Part shown: piece by piece, positions 1 to 10,203 of the stretch
Layout of the letters: the number at the start of each line of letters is the position of its first letter
Position numbering within the stretch: position 1 is the stretch's first letter
Source: Owenia fusiformis
Lineage: Eukaryota > Annelida > Polychaeta > Sabellida > Oweniidae
Length of the DNA stretch: 64,000 bases
Reading direction: 5' to 3'
Assembly: GCA_903813345.2 (NCBI GenBank)
Contig: CAIIXF020000007.1
Coordinates: 34,006,538 to 34,070,537, forward strand
The notes under the pieces: generated by a model
Databases searched by the model: none
What the model was told of the DNA's origin: nothing
The model's input: the letters and a program-made list of their open reading frames with translations, nothing else
Program-made: the position numbers and the translations under genes

Positions 1-31
1 AATTTCTTGTCAGTTTTGTCCTTTATTTCAG

Positions 32-154
32 TTCTCTCATCTAGATGCAGCTGAAGATAAACAGTCCCATGCAGTTAGAGGTGAGGTTCTGAAGCATATT
101 TACAGAGCGGCACCCTTGGACAACTCACTACAGAGCATTTCTCACACCCCTTGA
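32..154 (+). CDS. Possible terminal coding exon of an unidentified gene entering from the left
   Basis: A pyrimidine-rich acceptor (TTTATTTCAG) ends at base 31. The frame that opens at base 32 runs 40 codons to a TGA at 152-154, giving a peptide that starts FSHLDAAEDK and ends SLQSISHTP. I do not recognise the family. The acceptor, the open frame and the lack of anything else here are the only support, and a 40-codon frame can arise by chance. It lies on the strand opposite to the gasdermin-like gene just to the right; if both are real, they either converge or one lies in an intron of the other. Confidence 0.3.
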   Translation, partial: FSHLDAAEDKQSHAVRGEVLKHIYRAAPLDNSLQSISHTP

Positions 155-546
155 TTTATTAACTATACAAGATAGACTTCAAATATTTTCAGGAATTGGT
201 CTTGTTATGATAAGTAATAGACAAAAATCCTGGGGAGGTCATTTTATTTGTTTGAAAAAAATCTAAAAATGGTAACAAGTAATTAAGTTTCTTCCAAATT
301 GGCAATGGGGAAGACCATAGGTTCTGGGCCGATATAAAGATGGCAGCACCAACAGAATCCAGTATTATCTTTTTCTCTCAGGTGCTCAACGAGTTGTTGA
401 TGTAGTTTTTGAATTCCAATTTATGTCGACTTAACACTATTCCCAATGTGAAAAATATAACTAGATATAAAGAAAACATATGGATTGAAATACCTAGCAC
501 ATAAAATCGATATGTAATGACATACTGACGGACTGACATGTCATAA

Positions 547-813
547 AACAGCACTGTCCCGTTTTGCGAAATTGGCCATGGCAGGAATCAAATGTTTATT
601 GATTTTGCGCAAAGCATACAATTGGTACTTACCGATTTTTAGCGAAGCCTTAAAAATAGCATACCATTCTAAAAACTTTCTAAAAATATGAAAAAATCAT
701 TTCAGATTGTTTGTTGATGTTTGAGAATAAACGTCTAATCGAAGAGAGAAGTGAATAATTACTACTTCCGGAAATCTGCCATGGCCAATTTCGCAAACTG
801 CAACTTTGCTGTT
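547..813. repeat. Small inverted-repeat element (MITE-like)
   Basis: The core TTTGCGAAATTGGCCATGG, continuing CAG, near 563-584 returns as its exact reverse complement near 775-797. Both arms are extended outward by AACAGCA. The pair encloses about 190 bp with no ORF, as expected of a non-autonomous DNA transposon. I could not settle the target-site duplication, so the outer ends are approximate. Confidence 0.5.
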
Positions 814-1184
814 CTTAGGCATATTATGCCTATTTCAGTAAGTGTTTGATCAACACTACACACTTGGTATGTATATGGATTTGTCCTTTATTGAACAGTA
901 GGACTGTTTCACAAGAACGATCGGCATATAGGGGCAATATGTGGATTTTAAAAGTACCACCTCGGCTCTTGTTGATTACCTGAAGAGAATATTTATAAAT
1001 AAACACAGATCGATTACCATGCCATCTTTATTTAAAAAGTATTCCTATCGGCCTTTGCCTATAGGGAAGACCATGGCTGACAGAGTAAAAATGTTGATCT
1101 AATCTGCATCATTTTTGTAATTATTGTAATTACATAATGTGAATTTTTTCTTATTTTACCCTTTGCCACTCCCTTTATTCATAC

Positions 1185-2618
1185 CTTGTCAACATCGAAG
1201 TCTTCTTTTGCATCAACGTCCATGTGTGCATGCAGCTCACACTCCTGGCTTGTCTCTGCAACCCCAGTGATAACACACAGAACTTTGCGTGGATGTTCCC
1301 TCACCTGTTTCACAAACTCATGTTTCAGATCTAAATGTCTGAAAATAATGAATATACATGTATAATGTAGGTTGCGTATCATATATAATACAATGGACAT
1401 ATGGTACACACTTTAAATGAACCAAGGAACTGTTGGTTAGTGGGGACAATTATATTATGCTAATTTATGTAATATACCATATGCCAGATTTTGATTTTCA
1501 TTGGTATTATTTTTTGACAAAATTAATAGCTGGATGGTGAAATAGGATTGATTTTGATGTCAAAATTTCCAAAAGTTGGCATTAGAATTGCCATTTTGTA
1601 AAGCATGGCCTAACTCTAAAAAGGAAATCAAACTAGCCCAAATCAGTCCAATCAAATACCGTACTCCTCAGTGAGGATCCAGGAACCAACAGGGGGGGGG
1701 GCCAAATTTGAGGTGAGAGAAAAAACGAAAAAAAATTTGGGCCCCTAAAACCGAAAAGTGGCCCCAAATTTTGAAAATTTGAGGCCCATTCTCTTCAAAA
1801 TTTGGCCTAAAATTAAAAAAATAAGGCCTTAAAGGCCCAATAATGACCAAAAGGCCCACTTTTTGGGGCCTTAAGGCCTTTTTTGGCCTAAAATATTTTT
1901 GGACCCAACTTTTTTTTTTCTGGGCCAACCTTAGGGGGGGGGGGCCCGGGCCCCATGGGCCCGGGCCCCCCCCCCCCCCCCCGGATCCGCCATAGCTCCT
2001 AGTTATTTTCATGTGCTACTATATTAAACGCGATTTTTTTTTTCTGAGTTTTTGTGCATCTAAATGATACAGTATGTGGAACTAATTAAACTGACTGGAG
2101 GTGTCAAAACAGAACTCTGTTCTCTTTGTTCAAAAAATGTCCAAAAATGCAGCATGTTTTGTCACTTCCTGTTTTGTCATTTTCTGTTAAGTACTTTGAG
2201 ACCGAACTCACTTGTTCTTAAGAAGCTGAATAAGATCATCAATACTGGCGAGTTCTACTTTGTTGACAACTCCAAACTTTGCGTCTAGCTGAACTGTATC
2301 AGAACCTTCTATGTCTGCTTCTATGATTGACTTCAGCGATGCACCAATTTTCCCACTAGCAGAAAAGCAGCTCGTTTTGTTATAAGTTACATACTTCCGT
2401 ACTGAGCAGGGTAGTTGGATGTGATCATTTTCAGTGAGTATTTGCTCTAAACTAAATGGATATGGCTTGTATTTGGCCTTTTGCCAGAACCATCTTTTGT
2501 TCTTTTTTACAACAATTGCCAGTGGTTTACAAAGATTTGATTTATCTAAATCAGGCACTTGGTGAAGTGATTCTTCACCAACTGCTTTGACGAATCTATA
2601 TACTGCTGCTTCGAACAT
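1185..2618 (-). CDS. Gasdermin/pejvakin-like protein, N-terminal part (two exons, incomplete at left)
   Basis: Gasdermins have an N-terminal pore-forming domain that inserts in membranes after release from its C-terminal partner; pejvakin is the relative linked to hearing and peroxisomes. Exon 1 is 2212-2618 (ATG at 2616-2618; donor GTGAGT). Exon 2 is 1185-1338 (acceptor TTTTCAG; donor GTATGA). The split Lys codon joins in frame, giving about 187 residues. The start MFEAAVYRFVKAVGEE, the block PLAIVVKKNKRWFW, the element AKFGVVNKVEL and the strand KVLCVITGVAETSQECEL follow the order of the gasdermin N-domain. The rest of that domain, the linker with any protease site and the C-domain are not visible; they must lie left of base 1185, possibly outside the window. 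Whether it is gasdermin E-like or pejvakin-like cannot be decided from this half. Confidence 0.78.
1665..1990. repeat. Low-complexity repeat flanked by GGATCC and G/C homopolymers
   Basis: The block starts GGATCCAGGAACCAACA followed by a G run. It contains repeated GGCCCCAAATTTT/AAGGCCC phrases and ends in a C run plus GGATCCGCC. The ends are inverted, as in a short transposon-derived unit. Open frames across it are low-complexity Gly/Pro and not credible proteins. A related unit lies near 2935-3170. Confidence 0.5.
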
Positions 2619-2907
2619 GATTATCCTTGACGTTGCGCTTATGCAAAGAGTTATTCTAATACTGTTTAATTGTCCGTGGTAAGTAGACTATTGTTTTGTT
2701 GCAAAGAAGATAAATATTTCTCAAATTTCAAACCCGGAAATAGAGAAAAAACAATGGTGGCGTTCCAGATATCACGAAATGTACAGCGAGCGTACGCTAT
2801 GTGCTTTTATACGATGTATAGTATGGTAACGATTCGGGTTAACAAATAGTAGTTATATTGATTATAGATTTTAGAATTCATTAGCTTTCATAGTTCATAC
2901 TCACGCT

Positions 2908-3573
2908 CGGTGATCGGACAGAATGAACGCATTGGCGGATCCAGAACCTAACAAGGGGGGGGGGCAGACTGTAAATCATTTGTCTGAATAAATTCAGACT
3001 GAGTCTCATTCAGTATGTTTATACATACTAGGGGGGAAAATTCCAAATCAGTAAAAAATTTGGGCCCCAAAATCCGAAAATTAGGCCCTGCCAAAAAAAG
3101 GGGCATTTTTCTGGGACCCCATGTTCGCCCCTTCCCCCCTCCCCCCGCTTGGCCAGTTAGGGGATGCTACGATTTCTCCAAGAAAATTCAACAAATCTGG
3201 AAGATTTATTTTTCAAGAGAAAATTTATGATTGAATCGCTAAATAAGAAAGCGAACGGTATAGTAAAACGTGTTGGCCGGGTCTTCCAGAATTTTTTTGA
3301 ACCAATTGGCCCCTAAAACCAACTTGAAAAGTGGGCCCAAATTTTGAACATTTATTCCCATTGCATGTTGGTGAAGCATCTTTTTCAATAGATCTTATAT
3401 CTCAGAAGCGTATACGTATCGGTCCTAGAAATAGAAGACCTAACATATTTTACCATACCGTGCGTCTATTCATTCAGTAATACAATCATAATTTTTCTCT
3501 TAAAAATTACATCTTCCATAATTTTTGCATTCAATCGGCGCATCCCCCCTCCGTTCATTCTGTCCGATCACCG
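2908..3573. repeat. Inverted-repeat element with perfect 22-bp arms
   Basis: The 22 bases at 2908-2929 (CGGTGATCGGACAGAATGAA, then CG) recur as the exact reverse complement at 3552-3573. Between them lies a second GGATCC/poly-G unit (from about 2936) with AT-rich filler and no credible ORF. This looks like a non-autonomous DNA transposon holding or derived from the low-complexity repeat. The target duplication was not resolved. Confidence 0.5.
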
Positions 3574-3899
3574 TCCGGGCTTTACAGTTATGTCTAAATA
3601 TCATTTGGCTTCAAAGGTTCCTCGTAATCCTCCATTGCTGTAACATCTCTCTCAGAAAATTTTATTTTGATTCACTCATAATTTAATTCACGCATTATAT
3701 AACAAAACCAAAAAACATACAAGCTCCTTTTAGATTCTACTGAAACTAATGAAACCGAAGCTGGTCAAGTTCATATTTGAGTAAAATTTTATAAATATTA
3801 TTATAGGGAATAACAAACCCGCTTAAATTCAGGTCAAATGGTATGTGTTGAATAGTTGTCAAGGTGATAAAGATTTAAGTCTTGGACTCAGTGCACCGA

Positions 3900-4748
3900 T
3901 TTATTTCTTAAGTATTTACAAAAACATAGAATAGAATATTTATTGAGTACATTCACACCCCTGAGGTTCAGGTACAAGAAAGTGCAGTACACAAAAAGAA
4001 TATATATGATTTAACACTAGACTACTATATACTACATATAATATATGCTTAATACTGTAAAATGTAAAATATGTATTACTACAAAATGCTTTTTTGCGCA
4101 GCAGGAATTAGCCTTTCTAAATTAAGTATTGCTTTCTAAAATTCGGAAGGCATCACTAATATATTTTGCAACCTTGATGCAATCTTGATTTATACAAGTT
4201 AAGAGGTATATAAATTGATTAGTTTGTGCTTTTGCCGTATCAGACAATTCAGTTTGAAGTAATAATCTTTCATTTTGATATTTTTTACACTTCATCATAA
4301 AATGTTCTTCATCATCAATAATATTGCAATGGACACACAGTCTTTCTTCAATTGGGGTTTTCTTTGGTTTTGTATATCTCCCTTGCTCAATTTGGAGGTT
4401 GTGAGCACTTATTCTCAAACGTGTAAAGTTTCTTCGCATATCAAGTCTGTCGATTATATTTAAATAATGTTCATATTTAAAATCTTTCTTGAGGGTTCTG
4501 TAGGTTCGTAGTTTATTGTCGTTATCATTTTTCCTAATGTCAGTGTTTAATTTATTCTTCCAGTACCTGTCAAATTTTAGTTTAAGTAATGATGTACATC
4601 TTAAGGTATCAATTGTAGAATCCACAGATTCAGAGCAATTTTCATTAATAGAGCAAATTATTTTGTTTACGTTTGAAACCCATGAGTTTTCTTGTAGTTC
4701 TTTGGAGCAGTCAAAAGCTGCTTGATTAGAACATTTTTTGTATCTTTA
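3900..4748 (-). pseudogene. 3' end of a non-LTR (LINE) retrotransposon
   Basis: The frame is open on the minus strand from about 4748 to a stop at 4122, with no real start codon (it enters from upstream, interrupted by a stop). It ends in a Cys/His knuckle, CVHCNIIDDEEHFMMKC, preceded by basic helical sequence. This is the usual C-terminus after reverse transcriptase in many invertebrate LINEs. The 3' flank down to about 3900, ending in an AATAAATATTC-type tail on the minus strand, looks like its 3' UTR. No RT catalytic core is present, so this is a 5'-truncated dead copy. The clade is not determinable. Confidence 0.65.
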
Positions 4749-5286
4749 ATGTGCATATTCTTTGCATTTGTGCAATTGAAAAAAATAGTGCTATGAGATT
4801 TTCTCTTTCAATATTACATATTTAGAAAGTTCCATTCTACTTCTGAATTTTGTAATTTCTTTTTCTGTCCATATATATTTACAGTACAGTCCTATTAACA
4901 CATAAATACAACGTTTTGTTGTTATTACTGATGTACTTATAGAAATCTGGCGAATCTGTTTGAGCATACTGCAATTTCTCTGATTTCGACAATAGTATTT
5001 ACTGTTTTACAAACCCTTTCCTTGTTGATTGCACATTGATTTTCTGTACAGGAATATATTTATACATGTATCACTTTTACTGTTTTTAGTGTTTCAATTT
5101 TAACTGTGTCTAGGGGTTATTCTTGTATAACAAGATTTTTTATATTTTTTATGGGCTAGTTTCAACTGAATTATAAATATAGACCTGTTTAAACATTTGA
5201 AACTAATGTATGAAAATAATTTAACAGTGAAAACAAGAGGGCATGAGGAAAGTAAAAAAAAGTTCTGGATATATATTTTGGATATA

Positions 5287-6653
5287 CAGGGTGTCAAAAA
5301 GCAACGGCACCCCCCTCTACAGCAAAAAGTCTTGAATGTTCCATATCATGTCATATATCATTTGAAAGATAATTTAATTCTGGAGTTACTCCTCAAATTT
5401 CATTTAATAAAACTTTATATTAAAAAAGCTACATTGTTTTTAAAGATTCTCGCAATCTTTATCCAATCAGCGTTTGCGAGTGTGTCGGCTCACGTATAAA
5501 AGGCGAATCCAACTCAAATCCATGCAGGGGTGTATGAGGTACTCGAATAGGAAAGAGCTCGTGAAATCTGAATTTATATGCTCATGGTCAATGTTTACAC
5601 ATGTTTGGAGTTATTGAAGAAAATGTGATATGGGTGTGGTTCCGAATTTGAATTCATTGCTAGAAAATATGATTTTAATACGTGAAATTATATCTATAAA
5701 TACAGCACTAAAAATAACAGTACACATGAAGTACATGTATGATTGTGTCCAGAAATGTTTGAAACCCTTACAGAAAATTCTGTCTGCATTTTGTCACCAT
5801 TGCTCTTTTTTCCCGCATTCTAGTGCTGTTTGAATGAATATATTAATTAATGTATTTCTAACTATAATATATCACATTTTTTTATAAACCACAAACATTT
5901 ACATCATAAAAAAATATTCAATACTTGAGTGAGCACGATATGCAAGGGTTACTAAGCTGACACAGTAAATGACCACTGATATTGTGTTAGCAAATATGTA
6001 TTAGCAGAATACGCTGTGTGCATGGACTAACACCCCTCACTTTCATAGTGAAGTGACTAATTGGTTTATGTTTACGTTTTAATGTGTTTTGGGTTCCTTG
6101 TTACAGCAAGGGGGGCCAGTAAAGTAGACTAACATGTTTGCATGGCAAATTTTGATCGAATATGTGAGACACTTTAACTTTGATACTTCGGTACTTTGTT
6201 TGCTGCTCTGTTACTGGTTAAAGGTCAAATCTTCAAAACTTCAGAAAGTGAAATATCAGGATTAGCCCAGATTTCAACTGCACTGAACATATGGGTTCAG
6301 TTCTGAAAAACAGGGTATAGGAACTGATGGACGAAGAGCCTCTTGAAAAAAGATACAGTGAGAATGTATTTCTGAAGAATATGAGGAAAGTGCTTAGAGG
6401 ATTATGCAATGATACACCTTTATCTGAATTCTTATTGAAATTATATCTGTCCAGATAAGCTGCTGTTTGAGCAGCAACTGGTGGTCATACCAACTACTAA
6501 GAATCAGCTGTAAATCTGTAAAATTATATGATATAAAGCTGAAATTTCCCAGGTAACTCCAGAATTAAATTGTCTTTAAAATGAGATATGACACACCATG
6601 TAAAATTAAGTACTCTTTGCTGTAGAGGGGGTGCCGTTGTTTTTGACACCCTG
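5287..6653. mobile_element. Non-autonomous Tc1/mariner-type element with long inverted repeats
   Basis: The left end CAGGGTGTCAAAAAGCAACG and the reverse complement of the right end, CAGGGTGTCAAAAACAACGG, match. The similarity continues inward about 110 bp (CACCCCCTCTACAGCAAA, later AATTTAATTCTGGAGTTAC). Each end abuts TA (5285-5286 and 6654-6655), the mariner target. The 1367-bp interior has no transposase-sized ORF; the best frames are under 100 codons. It is therefore non-autonomous or decayed. Confidence 0.75.
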
Positions 6654-6874
6654 TATATGGAGGAAAGGGCATTTCTACTGCCGCTTTAAGTGAATTTAAA
6701 ATACAATATAATATAACATTTAGTCAAAGTCATTATTAGAGTTAGAAAAATATATAATTTAGATACTATCTGTTTTTCTACCTGTCTGTACCCCCGTTGG
6801 TGCCCTGAATTTGAATTACTGTTATCGATTATTTAATGAAATTCAAAACTGCCTTAAAGATTTTGGAATTGTTT

Positions 6875-7618
6875 TCATTTGTTTAGTTCATGTTTAACCA
6901 CCGCTAGCGCATTTGTTTCTCTCAGAGGGCAGGACAAGAGTTTATGCTGTGCTGTCTCTCGAGCTCCACAGTCACAATATGGATCGTTAATGAAAGAGAA
7001 ATTATGGTCAAAAAGATCGGATTTGAAATATCGATTTACTCTTATCTTATTTAATACAATTTCTTCTTTTCTATCAAGATTCTGTATGTAGGAGGTTGAA
7101 ATTGTAGGTTCGGTGTTTTTGGTGAGGTGATCGTTTAGTTGTTTTTTAAAAAGTGAGAAGCTGTTCGTTTCCTTGTGGTCTCTAGGAAGACGGTTCCACA
7201 AGGTTATCATTGAGCAAACTGTTCCCGTTTCCATTTTTTTACTAATTGAGGCTGGTAATTTGTAGTCGTTGGTTGTTCTAAGAGCTCGCGTCTGAGGTGA
7301 TTTATATCGTTCGAAAATCCGTTTAACGTAAGATGGTGCCGAATTGTTATGAATCTTGAACATAACGCGCAATTTATGTTCATCCCGTCTATTTTGAAGA
7401 TTATCCCAATTTAATATTTCAAGGGTTTTTTCTGTGCTTGCTCCTTGCATAACACCAGAACAAATAACAGCTGCCCTATAATGTAGCTTGTCTAACTGGG
7501 CTAGGCTGGTAGCTGGAGCAGCGTCATAAATGATATCACAATAGTCCAGATGTGACGGGATAAAGGAAGAGTAAATTTTTTCCAGGTGTTTGGAATTTAA
7601 TCTATGCTTAAGTGCCAT
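6875..7618 (-). pseudogene. C-terminal fragment of a LINE reverse transcriptase
   Basis: A 247-codon minus-strand frame matches the post-catalytic part of LINE ORF2. It has LEKIYSSFIPSHLDYCDIIY near its start (the thumb region just after the RT core), QLDKLHYRAA soon after, and a terminal knuckle YCDCGARETAQHKLLSCP. It lacks the catalytic YxDD motif and upstream sequence, so it is a 5'-truncated copy; the ATG at 7616-7618 is an internal Met, not a true start. It differs from the fragment at 3900-4748, so at least two LINE lineages are represented. Confidence 0.75.
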
Positions 7619-9506
7619 AAGTGGATTTAATAATTTTTGAACTTTACAAATTAAATGAAACTAGAAAACGTCCACACAACGGAGTAGCAAATCCCAATGA
7701 ACACTATATGTCACAATGTTATTAACCATGTACTCTACCTTTGATTAAATTGACATAAAAACAACACAATGTTTTAGATCTAATAGAGTATAATGTAATC
7801 ATAATTTGAAGATATCTCTAAGAAATAGCCAATTTCTGCTCTAAGCAACCATTTTGAATTTTCCGAGGCACGAATCAGAAAAACAATTCTAAAATTCCTC
7901 CCATTTGAGTATAATACAGCCATACTTTGAAGAGATCAGAAAATTATAGCAAAATCACACATAAGGTGACAAATTTGAATTGTACGAGGCCCGAGTATTA
8001 TCAGTATATTATCATATAATAATCATATAATATAAATTACAGAATTTATTGCCAATACCTGTGATTTTCATTTTGCGTTATTGTCTGTCGAAATAAATCA
8101 GCCGCATACACGTATAGTAATGAACTGCCAAGTGTGTTTAAATGTCGTCAGTAGTTTTTCTGTAGCTTTCATATATTCAACTCAAAGATATATTTATCAA
8201 AAGTTTTACTGGTTTAGAAGGTACATATATATTTATTTAGATAAATTAGGTCATCTACAGAAAATGCGTACCATTTTTCATTTTCAAAAGCGCCTGGAGT
8301 CAACATACAATAACCTTTACTCCGTTCAATTGGATTTCAACTCCAAATGTGTGACAACCATGTAAACACATTGTGTATGCATTAATTAATAAATATTGCA
8401 TGTTTACCATTAGTCATAAATACTGTATACTAAATCCGAGCAACTACGAAAAGGCATGCAACATGAGAGATGATAACATTAATTACCACCAATAGATGGC
8501 CGATATATATACAGGTTTATTAATAACACGATAAGGAAGTGAACTAGTCATACTGAATACAAATATATTGCTATTGCCAATTCGGATTACATACCTTTAA
8601 TAACGACGATTTACAGTTCATTCATTAACATGTTTAAATAGGAAAACCGTTGTTCAGTGAGTATATTTTATATTATGTATATGCTAAATTAAAGATCGTG
8701 GTACAACTGAGCAATATAGGTTTAATAATAACACAGATGTCATGTTCAATAATAAGGTATAAGGTCATGTTCTAAATATACGCCATTTTGTGTTTTAAAC
8801 TGAGGAATGTAGGTTAACGTTTTGTTTGTTCCCCGGGGTTTGTTCACAAAGCCATTTGACGATGTTGTGATATACCTGTATCATATAGGTACACTGTATA
8901 TATACCTGATGAATCTATGAGGGCCATTCTGTTGTCCTGTAATATTTGTAATAAATCTTACTATTGGAATGTTAAAGCTACATAGCCGTATGTATATTGT
9001 AGATACAGGTATATTGGACTTTCTCGATGCAACATTAGCATAACAAATTACAAGTATCGAAATCATGTTTTATACTGATGATTTTAAACCTTGTATCTTT
9101 ATGATGCCTAGTCAGCACCATTGTGAGCACCCCACCCTCCCCCTCCTCCCACGACAAACAATGTAATGTGGTATAAATATATATAAGGGGGGGACAGTCT
9201 TGACTAGTGTACATTTTTACATTGAATATCGGTACTGTTTTTGATCATAAATTTTATAAATGAATCACGGCATCATTTAGGAGAATAAATACAAAGATAA
9301 ACAGTTTGACTAGTTAGCTTTAAGCCAGGACGTCAGGACGTCTATCCTTAAGTGATCTCAATATCACACGTTTATACTTTGAACACGAACTGCGTCATAA
9401 ACTCATACTATCATGATATCCCGTACCTTAATGAATTGTAACGATTCTAATGTATTTCAGATTTTCAGATCAGATGTTAATAAGTTCCATTGATTTTAAT
9501 ATTGTG
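7619..9506. other. Gene-free AT-rich stretch
   Basis: I see no supported gene here. ORFs are short, AT-rich and without splice or family support. The only structure noted is a 13-bp inverted repeat, ATATACCTGTATC at 8870-8882 against its reverse complement at 9002-9014, and a short purine/pyrimidine-rich patch near 9125-9195. Confidence 0.5.
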
Positions 9507-9665
9507 CAGGCCAGGGGGGTTCGGGGTTCAAAAAACATGCAGTTTTTCATCATTCTGGGCAGTTGTCAAGTGATTTTTGCCATTTTTGGCCAAAGTTGTC
9601 AAAATTTAGCCCCCTGGAATTTTTCAAAAAGTGGACCCCCTTGACAAATCCTAGGTACGGGCCTG
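9507..9665. repeat. Short MITE of the GGGGGGTTC / TACGGGCCTG family
   Basis: It starts CAGGCCAGGGGGGTTCGGGG and ends CTAGGTACGGGCCTG, flanked by near-identical TTGTG and TTGTA. The interior (TTTGCCATTTTTGGCC, AAAATTTAGCCCCC) resembles the element at 40578-40784. The left end seems to have lost the CGTAGC part of the terminus. Confidence 0.5.
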
Positions 9666-10203
9666 TTGTAAATGGTCGTATGGTTAACTCTTTTTATTTG
9701 GTTAAAGTGATATCCCGCACTTAAATGAATGGAGGCTTCCAGTACAGGCGTTAAGTCATTATTGTTTTGATTTTGGATTTGATTGAACTTTAAACAAGTA
9801 TGTAAATACCATGGTTCATATTTCAAGTTCGATGCTATGTAGAGGCCTTTTTAGTATGCAACAGTTTTAGCTATATCACTTTGAGTAGGGCTTAAGCATT
9901 GACTGTATGTTTACAAAAGCAAGTGGTTTGTAATAGTCTGACTATTGATTGATCATGATTAGACATTTAAAACTACACAGTAAAATGTCATAAAATTAGT
10001 ATGAACAGGTAACGTAGGAATTCAAAATAAGATCCGTGGTTAACATTAAAAAAGATTGTAAATATCGTGAAAGTGATATTAACTTTGAATGATGTGATGT
10101 ACAATATTTTTCTAGGTGATGGATGTCAAAATACTCCATATGCAGTAAGTGAAACCCGATTGGATAACAGACACAGGGGAACAAACAACAAACAGCAGAC
10201 ACG

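Noticed and set aside
1668..2012. 114-codon minus-strand frame, Gly/Pro-rich at its start
   Set aside because: Translation of a poly-G/C repeat with GGCCCC phrases; a similar composition occurs in other copies of the repeat.
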